64,000 bases of DNA from Bordetella sp. LUAb4 (GCF_021325795.1 NZ_JAHPZX010000003.1:124001-188000), one strand, 5' to 3'; counted from the stretch's first letter, positions 24,562-36,320 are shown. Translations and numbers: made by a program. Notes: generated by a model from the sequence alone, not told the origin.

Positions 24562-24705
24562 CCGCGACGCCGCGACGCCGCGACGCCGCGACGCCGCGAC
24601 GCCATAACGCCACGACGCCACGACGCCACGACGCCACGACGCCACGACGCCACGACGCCACGACGCCACGACGCCACGACGCCATAACGACATAACGCCA
24701 TAACG
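24562..24705. repeat. array of 18 eight-bp tandem repeats
   Basis: Counted units on the plus strand: five CCGCGACG, one CCATAACG, nine CCACGACG, one CCATAACG, one ACATAACG, one CCATAACG. It is non-coding and lies between the aldehyde dehydrogenase promoter region and the topB 3' end. With three unit variants arranged in blocks, it looks like a slippage-prone minisatellite. Confidence 0.95.
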
Positions 24706-24719
24706 CCACACCACCATGC

Positions 24720-24758
24720 AACGAGCCCGCGCCGGCGGTAAACCGGGGCGGGCTCGTT
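24720..24758 (-). terminator. probable hairpin terminator of topB
   Basis: Perfect 11-bp arms AACGAGCCCGC / GCGGGCTCGTT lie 50 bp after the topB stop. There is no T-run on the minus strand, so termination may be weak or Rho-assisted. Confidence 0.6.
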
Positions 24759-24807
24759 GCGGGTGCTGCATGGCCTGGTGACAGGCTACTCAGCGCCGTT
24801 GGCCAGG

Positions 24808-27498
<2,691 letters not shown>

Positions 27499-27559
27499 GA
27501 GTATCCAATGGCGGCTGTCCGCCGCAGTAGCGCGGATGATAAGAGGGGAGATTCGCCAC

Positions 27560-30190
27560 ATGCAAGTCGCCGGCTCGTCGCAAGCAGGATCAGAACAGCA
27601 TATCTGGCGCCGTTTCCTTGCCAGAACCACCTTGGCCCTGGGTCTGCTGCTCTTGGCGAGCGCCGCATTATGCTGGGTAGCGGCGAACTGGCCTCTTTTT
27701 TCCAAGATACAACGGTTATCCAGTGTGCAGGTCGTGTTGGGGCTCGTTGCTGCGTTGGCGGTTGCGCTTTATGCGCGTGGCGCCAGCGGGTCCAATGCGG
27801 CGCACGGCCGCGCCGCGGTGCTGGGCCTGGCGACCGTGCTGCTGGGTGGCTTGCTGGCCCTGATCGGCCAAACTTACCAGACCGGCGCGGACAACTGGGA
27901 GTTGTTTGCCGCCTGGGCGGTGCTGATGCTGCCCTGGGCGCTGGCGGCGCGCAGTCAAGGCCTGTGGCTGCTATGGGCACTGCTGGTCAACGCGGCGGTC
28001 ATCCTGTTGCTGGGCGAGCGGGTGCTGGCCTGGTGGGGCGTTTTCGACGGGCCGGGCTTTCCCAGCCTGCTGGTCGCCGGCTTGAACCTGGTGCTGCTGG
28101 GCCTGTGGGAGTTCAGTGCGCGCCGCTGGCAGGCGCGCACCGGCGTCGGGCCGCGGGTGTTGGTACTGCTGGCCGTGGGCGCCCTGGTGCTGGCCCTGGT
28201 CTTCGGCGGGGTGAGTGTCGAGAACCTGGGGTCCTATACGGGTCTGGCTTGGGTGCTGGCCACCGTGGGGCTGGCGGTTTTCTATACCCGGCTGCGGCGT
28301 GACCTGTTGATTCTCGCCATGCTGGCGGCGGGGGTGATCTGCGTGTCGCTGCGCGTGATGAGCGAATGGCTGCTCGACCTCGAGCCGGGTATTTGGGTGG
28401 TGCTGCCGCTGGCGGGCCTGCTGATGGGCGAAGCGGTGTTGGCGGCGCGTTGGCTGCGTCGCCTGGCGGCCACGACGCCGGCGCCGCGGCGCGCGGCCGA
28501 ACCCATGGCCGACGCCGAACCGGCCGGTATTTCCGCCGGCGCGGAGGTCGAGCCGGCGGTGTCCGCGGGCGGTGCCACCGCGCAGGTGACGGCGGTGCCG
28601 GCCGACCGTGCGGCCGCGCCCTGGTTCATCCAGGGCCTGCTGGGCTTCAGCGCGTGGCTCGCCAGCTTGCTGCTGCTGGTGTTCCTGGGCGTCTCCGGCC
28701 TGATCATCAGCCCCTCGGGTGCCTTGGTGACCGGACTGGTGCTGTGCGCCATCGGGGTGGCCATGGTGCGCGCCGCCGAGGGCCCGTTCTGGCGCCAGTG
28801 CGCCACTGCCCTGGCCTTCAGCGGGCAGATCCTGGTGATGGCCGGTCTGGCTGATGCCAATTCGCCAGCCGGTGCGGCGGTCTTCGTACTGGCGCTGGCC
28901 ATCGTGATCTACGTCTTCGGCCCGGATGCCATTCTGCGTTTTCTCAGCGGCTTGACGATGGTGGTGGCCGTCTACCTGCTGACCGCCTTCGCCATCGAAC
29001 CTGGCGATGCCTACGACACCCTGATCCACGCGGTGCTGCGCTGGCTGGTGTTCGACGATCTGCGCGGCATCGCCTTGTGGCTGCCGGCCTCGCTGTTGAC
29101 GGCGTGGGTGGCGGCGCTGGCCTTTCTGCTCAATCCGCGCCTGCCGGCACGGCGCCATGATGCGTTATTGCCGTTGGCCTGGTCGTTCGCGCTGGCGGCG
29201 CAGGCCAGTGTGGTCCTGGCGGCGGGCGTGCCCGTCTGGCAGTTGCCGGCCCTGTGGCAGACCCATGCGCCGTCGGTCGTCTATCTGATCCTGGTGGTGC
29301 TGCTGCCGGTGGCGGCGGCCGTCGCGATGCTGCATACGCGGCGTCAGGTGCTGGGCCGTGGCGTGCGCCACGGCGTGCCGCTGGGCCTGGCGCTGCTGGC
29401 GGGCTTCTGGCTGTCCTGGCCGGGCGTGGCCTATGCCCTGACCTGGTTGCTGCTGGGCTTCGGCCTGCGCCGCGCGCGTCTGTTCCACCTGGGCCAGGCC
29501 GCGGTATTGCTGTGCCTGGTTTTCTACTACTACCGCCTGGACACACCGCTGCTGTACAAGGCGACTCTGCTGGCCGGGGCCGGCGTGCTGCTGCTGTTGC
29601 TGCGGGTGGCCGTCTGGGCGGTGCCACGCTTGCGTGGCACCGCGACGCCACGTGCCGCGGGGCCGGCGCAAGCGGCGCCGTGGCGCGCTGGCCTGATCGC
29701 CGCGGGCCTGTTGCTATGCCTGGGCGCCGCCAATACGGCCATCTGGCAGCGTGAGCAGTTGCTGGCGCATGGGCAGGTGGTGCGCCTGGAGCTGGCGTCG
29801 CGCGATCCCCGTTCGCTGTTGCAAGGCGACTACATGGACCTGCGTTTCGCCGCCGCGCAAGCGGTCGGCACCCTGCAGGAAAGTTTGCCGGCCGCCGTCG
29901 GCGTGCTGCACGCGCCGCTCATCGATGCCTACGTGGTGCTCAGGCCGGACGACCACGGCGTGGCCCAGCCGGTGCGCGTGCAGGCCGCGCCGCAACCGCA
30001 CGATGCGCAGGAAGTGGTGTTGCGTTACCGCCTGCGTGCCGATGGCGTGCGCATCGTCACCAATGCCTATTTCTTTCCCGAAGGCCAGGGCGACCGTTAC
30101 GTGGGCGCCCGCTATGGCGAGCTGCGCGTGGACGACAGCGGCACTGGTTTGTTGGTGAATCTGCTGGATGTGGACTTCAAGCCGCTGTGA
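27560..30190 (+). CDS. large polytopic membrane protein, fusion of DUF2157, DUF4401 and GDYXXLXY modules
   Basis: An 876-residue membrane protein. I start it at ATG 27560 because GGGGAG lies 9 nt upstream; earlier starts overlap topB. It has about 20 hydrophobic segments. The N-terminal 320 residues match the DUF2157 pattern (WRRFLARTTLALGLLLLASA and a GQTYQTGADNWELFAAWA signature). The middle is DUF4401-like. The C-terminal soluble domain carries the name-giving GDYMDLRF motif (GDYXXLXY) and ends DVDFKPL. In many bacteria these are two or three genes. A low-complexity Ala/Glu/Pro linker near residues 320-350 may mark a fusion join. Function is unknown. Confidence 0.82.
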   Translation: MQVAGSSQAGSEQHIWRRFLARTTLALGLLLLASAALCWVAANWPLFSKIQRLSSVQVVLGLVAALAVALYARGASGSNAAHGRAAVLGLATVLLGGLLALIGQTYQTGADNWELFAAWAVLMLPWALAARSQGLWLLWALLVNAAVILLLGERVLAWWGVFDGPGFPSLLVAGLNLVLLGLWEFSARRWQARTGVGPRVLVLLAVGALVLALVFGGVSVENLGSYTGLAWVLATVGLAVFYTRLRRDLLILAMLAAGVICVSLRVMSEWLLDLEPGIWVVLPLAGLLMGEAVLAARWLRRLAATTPAPRRAAEPMADAEPAGISAGAEVEPAVSAGGATAQVTAVPADRAAAPWFIQGLLGFSAWLASLLLLVFLGVSGLIISPSGALVTGLVLCAIGVAMVRAAEGPFWRQCATALAFSGQILVMAGLADANSPAGAAVFVLALAIVIYVFGPDAILRFLSGLTMVVAVYLLTAFAIEPGDAYDTLIHAVLRWLVFDDLRGIALWLPASLLTAWVAALAFLLNPRLPARRHDALLPLAWSFALAAQASVVLAAGVPVWQLPALWQTHAPSVVYLILVVLLPVAAAVAMLHTRRQVLGRGVRHGVPLGLALLAGFWLSWPGVAYALTWLLLGFGLRRARLFHLGQAAVLLCLVFYYYRLDTPLLYKATLLAGAGVLLLLLRVAVWAVPRLRGTATPRAAGPAQAAPWRAGLIAAGLLLCLGAANTAIWQREQLLAHGQVVRLELASRDPRSLLQGDYMDLRFAAAQAVGTLQESLPAAVGVLHAPLIDAYVVLRPDDHGVAQPVRVQAAPQPHDAQEVVLRYRLRADGVRIVTNAYFFPEGQGDRYVGARYGELRVDDSGTGLLVNLLDVDFKPL

Positions 30191-30285
30191 GGCCACACGC
30201 CCGGCAAGACCATGTCTTGATACCTACGTCGCGGCCAAGGTGCCGCCGGCGTCGGTGCGCTGCTGCCATCCTGGGCGGGCGCTCG

Positions 30286-31167
30286 CTAGCGCCAGCGCGC
30301 GGCCCATGCGGCGCATGCGGCGCGCAGGAAGGTTTCGGGGTGGCTGGCAGTCAGTGGGGTGAAGCCCAGCGCCTGCCAGGCCTGGTTCAGGGTCACCACG
30401 GGTTGCGTCAGATCCAGCGCGGGGGCGTGGTTCTGCTTGGATAATTTCAGGCCGGTGCGCGGATCCAGGATCAACGGCACGTGCATCACGCGCGGCGGTG
30501 TCAGCCCCAGCATGCGCGCCAGCACATGTTGGCGTGCCGTCGACGTCAGCAGGTCGGCACCGCGCACCACGTCGGTGACGTTTTGCGCGCCGTCATCGAC
30601 CACCACGGCCAATTGATAGGCCCACAGACCGTCGGCGCGGCGCAGCACGAAGTCTCCCACCGCGCGCGCGACATCCTGGCGCTGTTGCCCCAACCAACGG
30701 TCTTCAAAGACTTCGATGCCCGCCGGCACGCGCAGACGCCACGCGCGCGCCGCGCGGCCGGGTGGCAAGCCGTGGCGGCAAGTGCCGGCGTAGGGACGTT
30801 CGCTGTCGGCCAGTATGTCGACGCCTTGCGTCCTGGCGTCCGCCGCCTCGGCAATCTCGCGGCGCGTGCAGCCACAGCCATAGATCAGGCCGCGCGCCGC
30901 CAAGTCATCGAACGCGTGCTGGTAGACCGCGTCGCGCGCGGATTGCCAGATCACCTCGCCATCCCAATGCAGGCCCAAGGCCTCCAACTGCCCCATGATC
31001 ACGCGGTCGGCGCCCGGCACGCTGCGCGGTTTGTCCACGTCCTCGATGCGCAGCAGCCAACGTCCGCCCGCCGCGCGCGCGTCCAGGTAACTGGCCAGGG
31101 CGGCGACCAGAGAGCCCGCGTGCAAGGGGCCACTGGGGCTGGGCGCGAAGCGGCCGACGTAGGTCAT
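30286..31167 (-). CDS. gluQ: glutamyl-queuosine tRNA(Asp) synthetase
   Basis: A 293-residue truncated glutamyl-tRNA-synthetase paralogue that attaches glutamate to queuosine in tRNA(Asp). The HIGH-type signature is [15 protein letters not shown] and the KMSKS-type motif is LKLSKQNHA. The zinc site is formed by CGCTRREI plus a downstream Cys in YAGTCRHG. There is no anticodon-binding domain, as expected. ATG 31167 places the signature near residue 5, as in relatives; an in-frame start 18 codons upstream is possible. Unrelated genes flank it on both sides. Confidence 0.93.
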   Translation of the reverse strand: MTYVGRFAPSPSGPLHAGSLVAALASYLDARAAGGRWLLRIEDVDKPRSVPGADRVIMGQLEALGLHWDGEVIWQSARDAVYQHAFDDLAARGLIYGCGCTRREIAEAADARTQGVDILADSERPYAGTCRHGLPPGRAARAWRLRVPAGIEVFEDRWLGQQRQDVARAVGDFVLRRADGLWAYQLAVVVDDGAQNVTDVVRGADLLTSTARQHVLARMLGLTPPRVMHVPLILDPRTGLKLSKQNHAPALDLTQPVVTLNQAWQALGFTPLTASHPETFLRAACAAWAARWR

Positions 31168-31299
31168 GGGGTAGCGGATAACGCGGGGAAAAAAGGCGGG
31201 ACGTGGATGGAATGCCGACATTAAACCGCAAGTAGGCGCCCCTCCGATTGATACCGCCGCTGCACATTGCGGTCGATGTGTATCAAGAGAGGAGAATCA

Positions 31300-31479
31300 A
31301 TGAACAAGCCGATGCGTTGCGAATTGACGGCGATCACGCTGGCTGGCACGGCCCGTTCAGCCGTCGAAATTGATGGCGTCGGTCCCCGTCAACATGCGGC
31401 CTTTAATCGACGGCGCATAACGGTGTTAATCATTTGGCAAAACGAATACATCAAAAATCACCGGCGAAATACCTTGTGA
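31300..31479 (+). CDS. possible 59-residue small protein
   Basis: ATG 31300 follows a strong AGAGGAG site at 5 nt, the best reason to list it. The product MNKPMRCELTAITLAGTARS and onward is basic, without signal peptide or TM segment, and resembles nothing I know. It ends just before a bidirectional terminator. It could be a real small protein or a fortuitous frame in the gluQ-smg gap. Confidence 0.35.
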   Translation: MNKPMRCELTAITLAGTARSAVEIDGVGPRQHAAFNRRRITVLIIWQNEYIKNHRRNTL

Positions 31480-31485
31480 GAAAAA

Positions 31486-31513
31486 GCAAAACCGGCCCAT
31501 CGGGCCGGCTTTG
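31486..31513. terminator. bidirectional terminator at the 3' end of smg
   Basis: CCGGCCC (31492-31498) and GGGCCGG (31502-31508) with an ATC loop. An A-rich side (AGCAAAA) gives a T-run on the minus strand, so it ends smg transcription; on the plus strand CTTTG follows. Confidence 0.8.
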
Positions 31514-31545
31514 TTCATCGAGGCGCAAGCCTCGGCAGGTACTGC

Positions 31546-32007
31546 TCAGTGCAGGCGCCGCACGTCGCCGTCGTCGTCCAGCAGCTCTTCGAGCACCAGA
31601 TTATCAATGTCGGCTTCCTGGCTCCACAGCACCATGAGCGCGGTGATCTTGACCTTGGCCAGGGGGACGGGAGACTCAGGAGCGGCCAGCGCGCGGTCGA
31701 TCACGATCTCGCGCAAGGGCGCTGGCAGGACGCCTGCCGTCTCGAGAAAAGTGATGAAACCGATAGCCTCGGTGCCCAGCTGGCGATACTCGCTGTCGGT
31801 GTAGACGCGCGTGCCACCACTTTGTTGGCTGGCCAGGTCGACGCAGCGTTCCGTCGTCTCGGCCAAGCCATACAGCCACCCTAGGGCATCATCGATATCT
31901 TCGTGTTCGAAGCCTGCTGCCGCCAGGCGCTTGGCCAGGACGTCTGCCGCGGGACAGGCTTGCGGCGTGTAGTAATTTTCGAAAAGGTAGACCAGGATAT
32001 CGAACAT
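31546..32007 (-). CDS. smg: Smg/DUF494 family protein
   Basis: A 153-residue cytosolic protein of the Smg (DUF494) family, recognised from the start MFDILVYLFENYY and the end IDNLVLEELLDDDGD. It is all-helical and acidic. In many beta- and gamma-proteobacteria smg lies between dprA and topB. Here topB is 4 kb away with the DUF2157 fusion and gluQ in between, so the ancestral neighbourhood is still visible but split. The role is not established. Confidence 0.92.
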   Translation of the reverse strand: MFDILVYLFENYYTPQACPAADVLAKRLAAAGFEHEDIDDALGWLYGLAETTERCVDLASQQSGGTRVYTDSEYRQLGTEAIGFITFLETAGVLPAPLREIVIDRALAAPESPVPLAKVKITALMVLWSQEADIDNLVLEELLDDDGDVRRLH

Positions 32008-32240
32008 ATTGCGCCGTCTTCAGTCGTTATTTGCCCAGTCGGCCCGGTTATCGGCAAACCAGCAAACGTAAATTCACTTTACGCTTATTCATGTTGTGGG
32101 GCAACCGCAGGGGCTACCGCACAACGGACGAATAAACGGTTATTACTTACCTTATCGGTCAATTTGCGATTTTTTCAGACAAAATTCAGAAAATTGATTG
32201 TATTGGCAATAACACATTGCACTTTGACAAGGAGCGCACG

Positions 32241-33407
32241 TTGGAGAATACCGACATCGACATCCAGGGCACCGGTCTTCCGGCCTTGATCCTGCCGCCG
32301 CCCGCCAAGCCCGGCATGGCGTTGGCCGACGTGGACACGCCGGCCCTGGTGCTGGATCTGGATATCTTCGAGCGCAACCTGCGCACCCTGCAGGACTGGG
32401 CGCGGCGCCACGATATCGCCTTGCGGCCGCATGCCAAGGCGCACAAGTGCCCGGAAGTTTCATTGCGGCAGATCGCCCTGGGCGCGCGCGGCGTGTGCGT
32501 GCAGAAGGTCAGTGAAGCGCTGCCGTTCGTGGCGGCGGGCATTGCCGATATCCATATCAGCAACGAGGTCGTCGGCGACGCCAAGCTGGCGCTGCTCGCG
32601 CAACTCGCCCGGCGTGCGCGCATCAGCGTGTGCGTCGACAATGCGGCCAACGTCGCGGCGCTGTCGCGCGCGGTGGCGGCGCTGGACGCGCGTGTCGACG
32701 TGCTGGTGGAGATCGATGTGGGCCAAGGCCGTTGCGGTGTTGCGTCGCCAACAGCGGCGCTGGAACTGGCGCGCCGCGTGGAAAGCCTGCCCGGCCTGCG
32801 CTTCGCCGGCATCCAGGCTTATCACGGTTCACTGCAACACCGCCGCGGCCACGCTGAGCGGGCCCAGGCCTGCCTGGAGTCGGCCGCGCGCGCGCAACAG
32901 TGCGCCGACGTTCTGCATGAGCATGGCTACGCCTGCCCCATCATCACCGGTGGCGGCACCGGCAGCGCGGAATTCGACGGGCCGGGTGACGTCTATACGG
33001 AACTGCAGGCCGGCAGCTACGCTTTCATGGATGGCGACTACGGCGCCAACGAATGGGCCGGTGAATTGAAATTCGGCAACAGCCTGTTCCTGTTCCTGCT
33101 CGGCACGGTGATGAGCGTGCCGACGGCGGATCGCGTGGTGTTGGATGTCGGACTGAAGTCCACCACGGTCGAATGCGGATTGCCGAAAGTGCATGAGCGC
33201 GACAATCTACTGTATGTCGCCGCCAACGACGAGCACGGCATCGTGCGTGTGGCCGCGGGTACGGCGGCGCCGGTGCTGGGCGAGAAACTGCGCCTGGTGC
33301 CGTCGCACGTCGATCCTACGTTCAATCTGCACAGCGACCTGGTGGCGGTACGCGGCGGCGTGGTGGAAGGGGTGTGGCCGATCGCGGCGCGTGGGCTGAG
33401 CCGGTAA
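32241..33407 (+). CDS. DSD1-type PLP enzyme (D-threonine aldolase / D-serine dehydratase-like)
   Basis: A 388-residue fold-type III PLP enzyme. The start DVDTPALVLDLDIFERNLR is the family signature and the PLP lysine lies in RPHAKAHKCPEV. The C-terminal metal site is the His/Asp pair of PSHVDPTFNLH. Relatives are D-threonine aldolase, 3-hydroxy-D-aspartate aldolase and eukaryotic D-serine dehydratase. I start at TTG 32241, which has AAGGAG 7 nt upstream; an earlier TTG lacks a site. It is divergent from smg and precedes an amino-acid ABC transporter on the opposite strand, which fits a role in D-amino-acid use. Confidence 0.88.
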   Translation: MENTDIDIQGTGLPALILPPPAKPGMALADVDTPALVLDLDIFERNLRTLQDWARRHDIALRPHAKAHKCPEVSLRQIALGARGVCVQKVSEALPFVAAGIADIHISNEVVGDAKLALLAQLARRARISVCVDNAANVAALSRAVAALDARVDVLVEIDVGQGRCGVASPTAALELARRVESLPGLRFAGIQAYHGSLQHRRGHAERAQACLESAARAQQCADVLHEHGYACPIITGGGTGSAEFDGPGDVYTELQAGSYAFMDGDYGANEWAGELKFGNSLFLFLLGTVMSVPTADRVVLDVGLKSTTVECGLPKVHERDNLLYVAANDEHGIVRVAAGTAAPVLGEKLRLVPSHVDPTFNLHSDLVAVRGGVVEGVWPIAARGLSR

Positions 33408-33458
33408 GCCACTTAGCCTCCAAAGCTCCGAAGCTCTGAAGCTCCAAGGCGCCAAAGG

Positions 33459-34160
33459 TCAATGCGTCATTCCCAGGAACTGTTGCAGTTCCACGGTGCG
33501 CGGGTTGCCGAACACGTCGTCCGGCGGCCCGCTTTCATGCACCTTGCCCTGGTGCATGAACACCACGCGATCGCACACTTCACGCGCGAAGCGCATTTCG
33601 TGCGTCACCATCAGCAGCGTCATGCCGTCGGCCGCCAGGCCGCGCACGACTGCCAGGACTTCATTGACCAGCTCGGGGTCCAGCGCCGAGGTGATCTCGT
33701 CGCACAGCAAGGCGATGGCCACGCGTTGCTGTTGGCCGCCCGATAACTGGTCTGGCCACGCGTCGAATTTCTGGCCCAGGCCGACCCGCTCCAGCATGGC
33801 GCGCGCCAGCGCGTGCGCTTCGGCCTCGGGCAGCTTGCGGGTGACCATGGGGGCAAGCATGACGTTGCGCCCGGCAGTCAGATGCGGGAACAGATTGAAC
33901 TGCTGGAAGATCATGCCGACCTTCAGCCGCAGCGCGCGCAGGTGCAGGTCGTCCGGCACCAGCTTGGCTTCGGCCACCATGATGGCACCGCTGTCCAGCG
34001 TCTCCAGGCCGTTGATGCAACGTAGCAGCGTGCTTTTGCCGGAGCCGCTTTTGCCGATGATCGCGATGACTTCACCCGGCTCGACACGCAGGGTGACGCC
34101 CTTGAGCACTTCATTCGCGCCAAAGCGCTTGCGGATGTCTTCAATGGCGATGAGGGGCAT
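33459..34160 (-). CDS. polar amino-acid ABC transporter ATPase with an internal in-frame deletion
   Basis: A 233-residue ATPase of the PAAT/GlnQ type. Walker A (GKSGSGKST, near residue 36), the Q loop (MIFQQFNLFPHLT) and the signature LSGGQQQRVAIA are normal. Directly after AIA (residue 150) the sequence continues LLCDEITSALDPEL, so the RALAxxPxx segment of about 9 residues between signature and Walker B is missing. The ATPase at 63479 in this window shows the normal spacing ([20 protein letters not shown]). The loss removes part of the helix joining the two motifs and probably harms ATP hydrolysis. The frame is otherwise intact. It overlaps the permease gene by 20 bp. Confidence 0.85.
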   Translation of the reverse strand: MPLIAIEDIRKRFGANEVLKGVTLRVEPGEVIAIIGKSGSGKSTLLRCINGLETLDSGAIMVAEAKLVPDDLHLRALRLKVGMIFQQFNLFPHLTAGRNVMLAPMVTRKLPEAEAHALARAMLERVGLGQKFDAWPDQLSGGQQQRVAIALLCDEITSALDPELVNEVLAVVRGLAADGMTLLMVTHEMRFAREVCDRVVFMHQGKVHESGPPDDVFGNPRTVELQQFLGMTH

Positions 34161-34797
34161 TGAGCTTCCTTTCCAGGCGCAGGCTGGCGCGTGACAACGG
34201 CCAGCACAGGATGAAGTAGATCAGCGCAGCCACGCCATACACCGTGAACGGATTGAATGTCGCGTTGGTGATGATGGTGCTGGCCTTGGACAATTCGGTG
34301 AAGCCGATGATGGACGTCAGCGCCGTACTCTTGACGATCTGCACGGCGAAGCCCACCGTCGGCGCCACCGCGATGCGTAACGCCTGGGGCAGTACGATGT
34401 AGCGCATCTGCTGGAAGTAGCCCATGGCCAGGCTGGCTGAAGCTTCCCATTGGCCGCGGTTGATCGATTCGACGCAGCCGCGCCAGATTTCCGCCAGGAA
34501 CGCCGCCGACCACAGGCTTAGCGCGGCGCCGGCCGCCAGCCACGCGGGGACATCGATCCCCGCCAGGGACAGGCCGAAGAAAGCCAGGAACAGCTGCATC
34601 AGCAGCGGCGTGCCCTGGAACAGTTCGATGAAGGCCCACGCGATGCGGCGCGGCCAGTGTCGATGCGATACCCGCATCATCAGCACCAGCAAGCCCAGCA
34701 CGGTGCCGCTGACGAAGGTCGCCACGGCCAGTACCACGGTCCAGCGCGCGGCCAGTAGCAGGTTGCGTACGATGTCCCACAGGGTGAAGTCCATCAT
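34141..34797 (-). CDS. polar amino-acid ABC transporter permease
   Basis: A 218-residue inner-membrane permease of the HisM/GlnP type with about 5 TM segments. The family EAA loop is EASASLAMGYFQQMRYIVLPQ (in pieces: EASASLAMGY and YIVLPQALRIAVAP). The N-terminal IELFQGTPLLMQLFLAFFGL is characteristic. ATG 34797 has AGGAGGG upstream and overlaps the preceding permease stop (ATGA). With the second permease it should form a heterodimer. Confidence 0.93.
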   Translation of the reverse strand: MMDFTLWDIVRNLLLAARWTVVLAVATFVSGTVLGLLVLMMRVSHRHWPRRIAWAFIELFQGTPLLMQLFLAFFGLSLAGIDVPAWLAAGAALSLWSAAFLAEIWRGCVESINRGQWEASASLAMGYFQQMRYIVLPQALRIAVAPTVGFAVQIVKSTALTSIIGFTELSKASTIITNATFNPFTVYGVAALIYFILCWPLSRASLRLERKLNAPHRH

Positions 34798-35462
34798 CGC
34801 GGCGCCCTCCTGAACAGGCGTTGGCCGAGCAGGCGCAGCAACTGGCGCAGCACGATGGCCAGCAGCAGGTAGATCACCGTCGTGACGATGTACACCTCGA
34901 ATGCGCGGAAGTTGCGGGATTGGATGAAGTTGGCGGCGAAGGACAGGTCCTCGGCGGCGATTTGCGAACACACCGCCGAACCCAGCATCACAATGACGAT
35001 CTGCGAGGACAGCGCCGGCCAGATGCGCGCGAGCGCGGGCTTGAGCACGATGTGGCGGAACACCTCCAGGCGCGTCATGGCCAGGCTGGCGCCGGCTTCG
35101 TATTGACCGCGTGGCGTGGCCGCGATGCCGGCGCGAATGATCTCCGCGCTGTAGGCGCCCAGGTTCACCGCCATCGCCAGGCAGGCCGCCTGCATTTCAC
35201 CCAATTGCACACCCAGCGCCGGCAGGCCGAAGAAAATGAAGAACAACTGGATCAGGAACGGCGTGTTGCGGATCAGCTCCACATAGGTGGTGATGAAAGG
35301 CCGCAGCCAGCGCGGCCCTTCGGTGCGTGCCCACGCCGCGGCGATGCCGATGGCCACGCCCGCCACCGCGCCGAAGGCGATGAGCTCCACCGTGACGCCC
35401 AGGCCCTTGGCCAGCACGGGCGTGTAGTCGGCGATCGACGCGAAGTCGAATCGATAGGCCAT
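34794..35462 (-). CDS. polar amino-acid ABC transporter permease
   Basis: A 222-residue partner permease. It carries the paired signature VELIRNTPFLIQLFFIFFGL and the EAA-type loop GASLAMTRLEVFRHIVLKPA. The Gly at the end of the EAA loop is replaced, as often seen in one member of such pairs. It lies 15 bp after the receptor gene stop and overlaps the next permease start by 4 bp. Confidence 0.93.
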   Translation of the reverse strand: MAYRFDFASIADYTPVLAKGLGVTVELIAFGAVAGVAIGIAAAWARTEGPRWLRPFITTYVELIRNTPFLIQLFFIFFGLPALGVQLGEMQAACLAMAVNLGAYSAEIIRAGIAATPRGQYEAGASLAMTRLEVFRHIVLKPALARIWPALSSQIVIVMLGSAVCSQIAAEDLSFAANFIQSRNFRAFEVYIVTTVIYLLLAIVLRQLLRLLGQRLFRRAPR

Positions 35463-35477
35463 GGTCGCGGCCGGCCG

Positions 35478-36260
35478 TCAGAGACCGGCGGGCAAGTCGC
35501 TACCGAGCCATTTCCTGGAAATGGTGTTCAGCGAGCCGTCCTTCTTGGCATCGGCCAGAATGGCGTTGACCTTGGCCTGCAGCGCCGACTCGCCCTTGTT
35601 CAAGCCGATGAAGCAGGGTGAATCCTTGATGAGAAACTTGGTCTCGGGCTTCTTCGGCGGATTCCTGGCCAGGATGGCGGCGGCCACGACGTTGCCGGTG
35701 GCGATCAACTGCACCTGATTGGACAGGAAGGCGCTGATGGTGCCGTTATTGTCTTCGTAGCGCTTGATGGTGGCGTCGGCGGGGGCGATCTTGCTCAGCT
35801 CGATGTCTTCCACCGCGCCGCGGGTCACCCCTATGGTCTTGCCCGACAGGTCCGCGGCCTTGGCGGCCTTGATGCTGGCCGGACCGAAGACGCCGTTGAA
35901 GAAGGGCGCATAGGCATCCGTGAAGTCGATGACTTTCTCACGCTCCGCGTTCTTGCCCATGCTGGAGATCACCAGGTCGACCTTGTTGGTCTGCAGGTAG
36001 GCGATGCGGTTGGCGCTGGTCACCGGCACCAGTTCGACCGTTACTCCCAAGCGGCTGGCGATCAGCTTGGCGGTGTCGATGTCGTAGCCGACCGGCTTGA
36101 GGTCCGCGCCAACCGAGCCGAAAGGCGGGAAGTCCTGCGGCACGGCGACTCGCAGGCTGCCGCTCTTCATGATGTTGGCCAGTGCATCGGCGTGGGCGGC
36201 CGGGGCGCCGGCCAGGGTGGCGGCAGCGCATAGCGTGAGCAGCAGGTGACGACGATTCAT
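35478..36260 (-). CDS. periplasmic amino-acid-binding receptor of the ABC importer
   Basis: A 260-residue family-3 solute-binding protein. The Sec signal peptide is MNRRHLLLTLCAAATLAGAP, cleaved near AHA. Mature regions LRVAVPQDFPPFGSVG, KPVGYDIDTAKLIASRLG and VDLVISSMGKNAEREKVIDF are the classic binding-lobe motifs. First gene of a receptor-permease-permease-ATPase operon. The amino-acid specificity is not readable. A GTATACAAAA site 50 bp upstream suggests control by the neighbouring GntR regulator. Confidence 0.93.
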   Translation of the reverse strand: MNRRHLLLTLCAAATLAGAPAAHADALANIMKSGSLRVAVPQDFPPFGSVGADLKPVGYDIDTAKLIASRLGVTVELVPVTSANRIAYLQTNKVDLVISSMGKNAEREKVIDFTDAYAPFFNGVFGPASIKAAKAADLSGKTIGVTRGAVEDIELSKIAPADATIKRYEDNNGTISAFLSNQVQLIATGNVVAAAILARNPPKKPETKFLIKDSPCFIGLNKGESALQAKVNAILADAKKDGSLNTISRKWLGSDLPAGL

Positions 36261-36310
36261 GCAAGACTCCCTACGAGATAGGCAGGTGGATAGATTTGCA
36301 CACCAGAACG

Positions 36311-36320
36311 GTATACAAAA
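36311..36320. promoter_or_regulatory. candidate GntR operator before the receptor gene
   Basis: GTATACAAAA, matched by GCATACAAAA at 37241-37250 in the promoter of the M20 peptidase gene. FCD-type GntR regulators commonly bind TTGTATACAA-like palindromes. The shared motif links the two transcription units to the regulator encoded between them. Confidence 0.45.

Noticed and set aside
24562-24705. Possible CRISPR array
   Set aside because: Units are 8 bp without spacers and without nearby cas genes; it is a simple tandem repeat.
31240-31310. tRNA search in the short gaps around gluQ and elsewhere
   Set aside because: No cloverleaf with a GTTCRA-type T-loop and matching acceptor stem could be traced in any intergenic region.
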